DNA of 7,716 bases from Acidobacteriota bacterium. Lineage in GTDB: Bacteria > Acidobacteriota > UBA890 > WLXD01. The stretch lies in assembly GCA_022571615.1 (NCBI GenBank), contig JACZXM010000126.1, positions 1 to 7,716 on the forward strand, given 5' to 3'. Of this stretch, positions 7,481-7,716 are shown piece by piece. A program made the translations under genes and the position numbers. The first letter of the stretch is position 1, and each line of letters opens with the position of its first letter. The notes beneath the pieces are model-generated. The model was not told the DNA's origin. It searched no databases and was given only the letters and a program-made list of their open reading frames with translations.

Positions 7481-7489
7481 ATGTGCCCG

Positions 7490-7716
7490 ATGAGCCTCCG
7501 CCGCCACTTCGACATCGACGATGCCGACCTCCGCCGCCATGCCCCTGCGAGCACCCGGAACGAGGCCCTTGGCCATCGGGTAGCGTCGCTTTCGGCCGCG
7601 GTGGCCATGGTCTGTGCGGCATTGATCGGTGCTCCCGTCACCGCAGTGTCGGAGGCCGCCGGAAACGCGGTGGATTGCGCCGACAAGAAGATCCTGTGCG
7701 TCGACGCCTCGCCCGG
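7490..7716 (+). CDS. N-terminus of a second exported protein, probable paralogue of the beta-helix protein (3' partial)
   Basis: The frame stays open to the right edge, giving 75 residues. It begins with a long charged region (MSLRRHFDIDDADLRRH), followed by a hydrophobic Ala/Val-rich segment at about residues 31-53 that should act as a signal peptide or membrane anchor. After it comes CADKKILCVDASP (C63, C70), which has the same CX6CVDx(S/T)P pattern as CGRRDVVCVDDTP in the upstream beta-helix protein, at the same place relative to the export signal. I infer that the rest, outside the window, is also a beta-helix domain, but no rung is visible. It may be transcribed with the upstream operon or separately; the 152-base gap leaves that open. 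Confidence 0.72.
   Translation, partial: MSLRRHFDIDDADLRRHAPASTRNEALGHRVASLSAAVAMVCAALIGAPVTAVSEAAGNAVDCADKKILCVDASP

Noticed and set aside
7338..7489. The 152-base gap before the last gene, examined for a promoter or small gene
   Set aside because: A TTGGGC at 7409 has no matching -10 box at proper spacing, and minus-strand frames here show no recognisable protein. I see nothing I can support beyond the ribosome site at its end.
1..7716. CRISPR array, tRNA or rRNA genes, insertion sequence ends
   Set aside because: I found no regularly spaced repeats, tRNA-like cloverleaf, rRNA-like stretch or terminal inverted repeats; the only mobile-element trace is the recombinase segment at the left edge.

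Overview
This window is GC-rich, with codon third positions mostly G or C, and every gene lies on the + strand. It looks like part of an exopolysaccharide (EPS) synthesis and modification cluster. The sequence does not identify the organism. Codon use and gene content would fit a high-GC proteobacterial, myxobacterial or actinobacterial lineage, or a metagenomic contig. No polymerase, flippase, outer-membrane exporter, exosortase, rRNA or tRNA is present.

Layout: (1) 1-1332, a reading frame open at the left edge. Its first ~150 codons read as the C-terminal end of a serine recombinase (end of the zinc ribbon, coiled coil, terminal motif) and its last ~285 codons as a polysaccharide deacetylase (CE4/NodB-like). 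(2) 1342-2493, a membrane-bound family 2 glycosyltransferase. (3) 2490-3548, a conserved-looking protein of unknown function with several His/Asp clusters, possibly a distant deacetylase-like barrel. (4) 3548-5998, an 816-residue protein made of two family 4 glycosyltransferase modules in tandem. (5) 5988-7337, a secreted right-handed parallel beta-helix protein. (6) 7490 to the right edge, the start of a second exported protein that shares a CX6CVD motif with gene 5 and is probably its paralogue.

Genes 1-5 are packed as one transcription unit: a 9-base gap, an ATGA overlap, a TAATG overlap and an 11-base overlap. A 152-base gap precedes gene 6. My reading is that the two glycosyltransferase proteins assemble a glycan at the cytoplasmic side of the membrane, the deacetylase and perhaps the unknown protein modify it, and the exported beta-helix protein(s) bind, cleave or epimerise it outside. 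The pathway assignment is inference; the domain assignments for genes 1, 2, 4 and 5 are well supported by motifs.

The most unusual feature is the in-frame recombinase-deacetylase chimera at the left edge. Its junction falls on an FDPELV stretch that fits both families, and codon use shifts across it. It could be a genuine recombination product at the edge of a mobile element or an assembly chimera.
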